Origin: Ilyonectria destructans
Lineage: Eukaryota > Ascomycota > Sordariomycetes > Hypocreales > Nectriaceae
Direction of reading: 5' to 3'
Assembly: GCA_020740775.1 (NCBI GenBank)
Contig: JAHEWK010000008.1
Location: forward strand, 372,001 to 436,000
Length of the DNA: 64,000 nucleotides
In this document: in pieces, positions 59,331 to 64,000 of the stretch
Position numbering within the stretch: the stretch's first letter is position 1
Layout: each line of letters starts with the position of its first letter
Made by a program: the position numbers and the translations under genes
Notes under the pieces: generated by a model
Databases searched by the model: none
Told to the model about the DNA's origin: nothing
Seen by the model: the letters and a program-made list of their open reading frames with translations, nothing else

Positions 59331-60676
59331 CCCTCGTTCTGGCTCCTCTCTGGCGCACCGCACAGAACCCACATTCGCACCGCACCGCACCCGCACCCGC
59401 GCACCCGCACTTGGGGCGAGACGGGAGGAGCAAGTTAGAATGCGCCCGGCAAAGGACGAGCGGCCCAGAAGTAGGGTTGGAAAGGCGGTATTCGCACACA
59501 CCGTCCCAGCTCGGGTTTTCGCTCTTGAGCACTTGGCTTGGTCACTATGCGAAGGTTTGAGATTCATAAGGATGGAAGATTACGAGTCGCCTGTAAGATC
59601 AAAGGGTCCGCTGGAGTCGCAGAGCACCTTCAGTGGCAAGAACCCCAGCAGCAATCCCTGGCGGCCGCAAGTGAGACGCCGTGCCCTACCCACTGCGGCC
59701 ACTGAGCGCGTGCCCTGGAACCCGCTACCGCCCAGCACTCATCGCCCTGTAATGATAGCGCATATTGCACTGTGGCCCACCGCCCTCAGGGGCATCCGTA
59801 GGCGGCAGCGCTCGGCGGACAGCCCTGGGCCAGGGCAATTTTGAGACGGTCTGGGTAAGGCAGTAAGGGCCAGCCAGCGCCAGTCCAAGTCCAGGCCAGT
59901 CCGTGTTAGTGAGCCCAGTTCGGCGGACAAAATCGATCAACCTCTGGCCTGGCTCCTCTTTTCCTCGTTCACACCTCTGTTCAGCAACCTCGCCGCCACC
60001 ACCTCCTCAACCCAACTCTCGTCGTCTCTGGTGAGTCCCATCGACTGGAACATGATGCGCGATCCGCCCCGAGCCCCAATCTTGCCTCCCCATATGTCCC
60101 CTTTCCATCCCGAGCACCAGAGTCCTCGTCCCCGTCCCCAGTCCCCGTCTGCAGCCAGCGCCAGTCCGCCCCCCGGCGCTGCCTCTACCCAGCCCTCGTT
60201 GGGGATCTCAACTCATCGCCATCTCGCCTCGAGCCCTATATTGGACTCTCTTGCAGTTGCTAATCCGCCCCGAGTCCGTCGTTAGGTCCTCTCCTCGCCG
60301 CCGCTTTCGTTCCCGCCGTCCGCCGTCCCCGTCGTCGTCGTCACCCGCTGCGCAGACATACCGCCAGCCAGCCCTGAGAACACAACCACCACTTCGGCGC
60401 TTACCGCCAACACCCCGGATGGTGATACGGCTATCCAAGTCTCTTCGATAGCCCGGCTTCATACACAGATCTTCGCATCGCCTCTTCTCTCTGGCCGCTG
60501 GCCGCAGACGAGATTGTCGAGCGTCCTGTTGAGTGACACTGCCGCCACAGGGTCCGGCTCGGTCTGCCCCAGCCAAAGGCCGCACCCGCCGTTTCCCAAC
60601 CATCCCCCTACCTCTTCCTCTCTATCCACCACGCCTTCTTCCATCGAAACACACAAATATCCCTTCTCCCGATATA

Positions 60677-62660
60677 ATGGCCTCGATGTCGCCCATCAAC
60701 ACCGCTGCCGGTGGTTCGGGGGCATCCTCGAGCGGGGGCAGCGCCTCGCCCCAGCAGACTGCCACCCCCAAGAACGTCGCATTCGAGCTCCTCTTCCTTG
60801 ACTCCCCTCAATATCGTGCGCGCTTGCCCATGCGAGTACAAATATACCCTCACGATACGACGGACTCGATTGTGACCACTGTCAAGAATTTCTACGGTCT
60901 GTACTCGGGCCCGACCGGGTCAAAGGGAGTCAGCTTTGAGGATGAGCACGGCAACACCCTCATTGCCCGATATGAGAACTTCCGCAATAACATGGTTGTC
61001 TACGTCCGAGTTATTGAAGAGCCGCCGGCGAACCCTGCTGCTTTTGTTCCTCATCCTTTCCATCCTGGCCCGGTCAGTGTGCCAGGATTCTACGCTGGCG
61101 ACGGTTATCCCGGCCATCAACCCCAGCGCTTTGCGCAAGACATCTCCAGGCCCAGCTCCCGCTCATCGCGGAGACGCAGCCCATCCCCCAACACTGCCCG
61201 GGGCCGAAGAAGCGTGTCTGCCAGTACTTCTAGCAAGAATGCCCGCTCTCGGTCGGCCAAAAACCGGGTCTCGGCGGCCCGAAGCCATGCCGATAACTAT
61301 AGTGACAGCATGAATGGATATAGCAGTGGTGATGGTGCAGGAAGTTCAACTTCCGGCAAGAACAAGGAGCAGCTTGGCAACACTGACATCAGCGTCGAGA
61401 ACATTGTCGAGGGTGGCCGCCGAAAGAGAGCCAAATTCGAAAGCTCGGTAAGTGGAGACTCGCTAGAGACTCACATCTGGCGGGATACTAACTGCGTCCT
61501 CGCAACAGGAATTGCCCCTGTTTGCGCCGCCCCAGATGCCGGCAGCTACCTCGAATCCGTCTGTCTCACCCGCTCGTCGAGTCGAACCTCACCGACCCGC
61601 GATGCCATTTGTGCAGCCGGGGCAAAATCCCTTCACGAACCCCCGGCCTATGCAATCGCCGCAGGGATATAGCCATGGACCATCGCACACCAACATGTAT
61701 GCCACGCCTGGTCCTGATGGCCGCCGCAGCGCTCGCGGCAGCATTGGATATGCCAGCAATGGCAGTGGAATGGGGATTCTCCCTACCCCCGATCCCACTG
61801 TCGGCAGCTGCATGTCCGAGGAAGACAAGGACGTTGCCATCCAGCTAATGCGACTGGGCGATATGTCAAATATTTCCCATGGCCGAACATCTGCGTCGAC
61901 CCTCGATGACACTTTCAGTGGTCGAGCTGATGCGCCTTCGTCAACTGGCGCTACCAGTGACGGAGAGAGCGAGAGTGATTCTGAGCTCCCACCTGCTCGC
62001 CGCCAGAAGCTGGATGTCGCCGGTACCGTCGGCAAGGTCTATCAGACTACAGAGTCTCACTTCATGCCACCTCCCGACAACACCGAAATCAGCGGCGACG
62101 ATGCGGACTACGAGGATGATTCCATTCTTTCCAATGAACAGTCCAAGCCGGTTAAGAGCAAGCCAGTTACCAAGCACAAGAGTTCCGGCTCCATCTCCAA
62201 GCCCCCTGCTCTCAAGGCATCCAAGGGTCCCCGCTCATTAACCACCACAGTCAAGACCAAGAAGCTACCCCCTGTACCAGCTGGCCCAATGTCCCCGGCC
62301 TCAATGCCTCCATCCCGCAAACAATCCGTTGCATCCACGGGGCAAGCTCCACTGGTCCCTGGTGAGGATGATCAGCCCGATCTGTCAACCAAGCCGCGAT
62401 GCCAGCGATGCCGGAAGAGCAAGAAGGGGTGCGACCGCCAGCGACCTTGCGGACGCTGTCGCGACGCTGGCTTATCAGCCGATCAGTGCATCAGTGAAGA
62501 TGAGGGCAATGGCCGAAAGGGGCGATATGGCCGCCACATGGGAGTCCCCATCCTCAAGAAGGACGAGATTGCCCCGATTGCACAGCCCGCACTATTACCG
62601 GCTGCGCCCATCTCGGCCGGCGCCATGACGATTGACAAGTCCAAGAAGCGCAAGCGATAA
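60677..62660 (+). CDS. Regulator with N-terminal beta-rich domain and C-terminal Zn2Cys6 cluster
   Basis: Two exons, 60677-61447 and 61509-62660, give 640 residues. The intron has donor GTAAGT and acceptor AACAG and joins KFESS to ELPLFAPPQ. The ATG at 60677 follows a pyrimidine-rich leader; the frame extends upstream without another credible start. Residues 32-115 form a compact domain (FELLFLDSPQYRARLPMRVQ, TVKNFYGLYSG, NNMVVYVRVIE) that looks beta-rich and ubiquitin/PB1-like, which is inference. A long disordered Ser/Arg- and Pro-rich middle follows, with acidic patches. The zinc cluster is unusually C-terminal: Cys555, 558, 565, 571, 574 and 584 (C-x2-C-x6-C-x5-C-x2-C-x9-C). The last residues, KSKKRKR, are a nuclear signal. 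There is no fungal-specific regulatory domain. The protein is probably a nuclear DNA-binding factor; no orthologue name is claimed. Confidence 0.9.
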
Positions 62661-64000
62661 GGGCACTCGCTCTATCACCTGGAGGCGCCGCAATTCAATT
62701 GCGGCGGTGTACAATTTCTATCAACATCTCTTGAAACACGCATTGTCGAGTCTGGATCCCGTGCACAGGGACGCATAACGAGGTCTCCAGTAAAGGCCCG
62801 GCCAGTCATTATCGGATCACAGCCATCCTTGCCAAAACAATCTGAAGCATTGATGGCTAGTGCGTCGCTCCAGGGAAGAAGCAAGTTCGGTGGAGAAATG
62901 TTGCGCATATTTCTTGTTGTTTTGATCTGCAGGCGGGAGGGGTGGTTTTCATGACGATATTTGGAGGATGTAATAACGACGGTCCCCAAGACCATTACAC
63001 TCCTTATCCGGCGTTCGGGGTGGAAGATGTGGGGAGTTGTCGAGTATATTTTTGATGATTCCGGCTGGTTATTCTTTGGTCTTCAGGTTGTGCGGCAGTC
63101 GCACAGCTCATCCGACGACATCCCGACCAGAACATCGGGGGACATGTGCGTCGTCGAGGGGGTTTGCGCACACACAAAAAAGGAAGAGATACGGAGTCGG
63201 ATGAGAACAAACCTGGGCGGGAGGGATTGGAAATCTCCTTGCGGATAGATGGACGGAACCAGGAATTCTGGAGGGTATCCTGGTTGTATGTGTGCGAAAC
63301 ACAGCTGGATGAGGGTAACCCCGGGAGTGAGCGCTGGCGGATTGAACGTCTGGATGCTACGGAAATTGTCTACTGGCAGTGCAGTACAGTATGGGGGGCA
63401 ACGGGGTGGTCTGTTTCTGATTTTATACTTCTGTTTTTGCAGGTTTCCTATAACTCGTTGTAGTCGATATTATACGCAACTTTTTGAACTTATCGCACAA
63501 GTGTAAATGTGTGGCTTCGTAGTGATGCGCCGCCAAATGCCCGGGATTTGACTAGCCACAACCGGCAGTGCCACACGACACGATATATGGTTCTGCGAAG
63601 TCCCTGACATGCTATAGGTTGTTCATGTGAAGGGTAGGTCAATAGATACTGGGGTGACCATTTGCGACAGGTTTTTCGCGATTGCGACAGGATGGCGGTC
63701 AGAGGGTGGATTTGCGACAACTCAACACAACCCAACAATCCCTACAGCGGTCGCATTGCACCCCCAAAGCTACTACAGACCAGCGCAAGACATCCCATTG
63801 CATGCGCGGCCATGCGCCAACCGTTTCAACAACAAAGACCCGCTCTTCAACGGCTTTTTTACTGATACCTTTCAATCCGCGCCTCCTAACCTATACCCAA
63901 ACATGCGCCGGCGACCGGTCTGCTGGCAAGTGACCCCTGTCGCGAATCAACCAAAGTAATTGCGCTAGTCTATTTACGTTCTAGAAGACCGCTCCCGCCC
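62661..64000. other. Right end, no gene recognised
   Basis: About 1.3 kb after the last stop codon. It should begin with the 3' UTR. Small open frames have no domain and no convincing splice chain. The next gene probably lies beyond the window. Confidence 0.5.

Larger units (their letters stand above)
54048..60676. other. 6.6 kb intergenic region between cyclin and transcription factor genes
   Basis: Both genes are transcribed away from this region, so it contains both promoters. It holds several simple repeats: GCCCATCC near 57778-57806, a GT/GTGTGCG minisatellite (58338-58438), GTCT (about 59022-59042), CTGG (59311-59330) and CGCACC-type (about 59375-59410). Open frames are numerous but low-complexity or domain-free. 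The last part (about 59990-60676) is a pyrimidine-rich leader, with a GTGAGT at 60029 that could begin a 5' UTR intron. Confidence 0.55.

Overview
The window is nuclear DNA of a filamentous ascomycete, most likely a sordariomycete and perhaps Hypocreales; the order is inferred from protein flavour only. Introns are short (about 50-240 nt) with GTNNGT-type donors, CTAAC/CTGAC branch points and YAG acceptors. Untranslated leaders are long and pyrimidine-rich, and there are no operons. Fourteen protein-coding genes can be supported. They are spread unevenly and mostly arranged as convergent and divergent pairs. I found no tRNA, rRNA, CRISPR array, intact transposon or recognisable biosynthetic cluster.

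Left block (0.5-12.7 kb): an acyl-protein-thioesterase-like protein that has lost its catalytic residues; a gamma-tubulin complex component of GCP5 type (convergent with it); a GT15/KTR Golgi alpha-1,2-mannosyltransferase; a WDR83/MORG1-like WD40 protein (convergent with the mannosyltransferase); and a large Zn2Cys6 transcription factor.

From 12.7 to 26.4 kb lies a gene desert of about 13.7 kb. It separates the divergently transcribed Zn2Cys6 regulator from a PQ-loop membrane protein. I see no credible coding exon in it, only small repeats and palindromes and an AT-richer core around 23-25.5 kb.

Middle block (26.4-46.7 kb): the PQ-loop protein (SLC66A2/Any1-like); a conserved-looking nuclear protein of unknown function; methylenetetrahydrofolate reductase (MET12 type) sharing an upstream region with mitochondrial leucyl-tRNA synthetase; a cystinosin-like vacuolar transporter; a small 2EXR/F-box-like protein; and the EF-hand mitochondrial aspartate/glutamate carrier.

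Right block (46.7-64 kb): a B-type mitotic cyclin with KEN and variant destruction boxes, followed after another 6.6 kb of non-coding DNA by an unusual regulator with an N-terminal beta-rich domain and a C-terminal Zn2Cys6 cluster. Most genes are housekeeping (microtubule nucleation, Golgi glycosylation, one-carbon metabolism, mitochondrial translation and transport, cell cycle). The two transcription factors have the longest upstream regions, as is common for regulated developmental genes.

No clearly new multi-gene system is evident. The points most worth following are the catalytically dead hydrolase, the stopless in-frame intron in the first transcription factor, the Zn2Cys6 protein with the extra N-terminal domain, the 12-nt first coding exon of the cyclin, and repeated TACGTA-centred palindromes in non-coding DNA.
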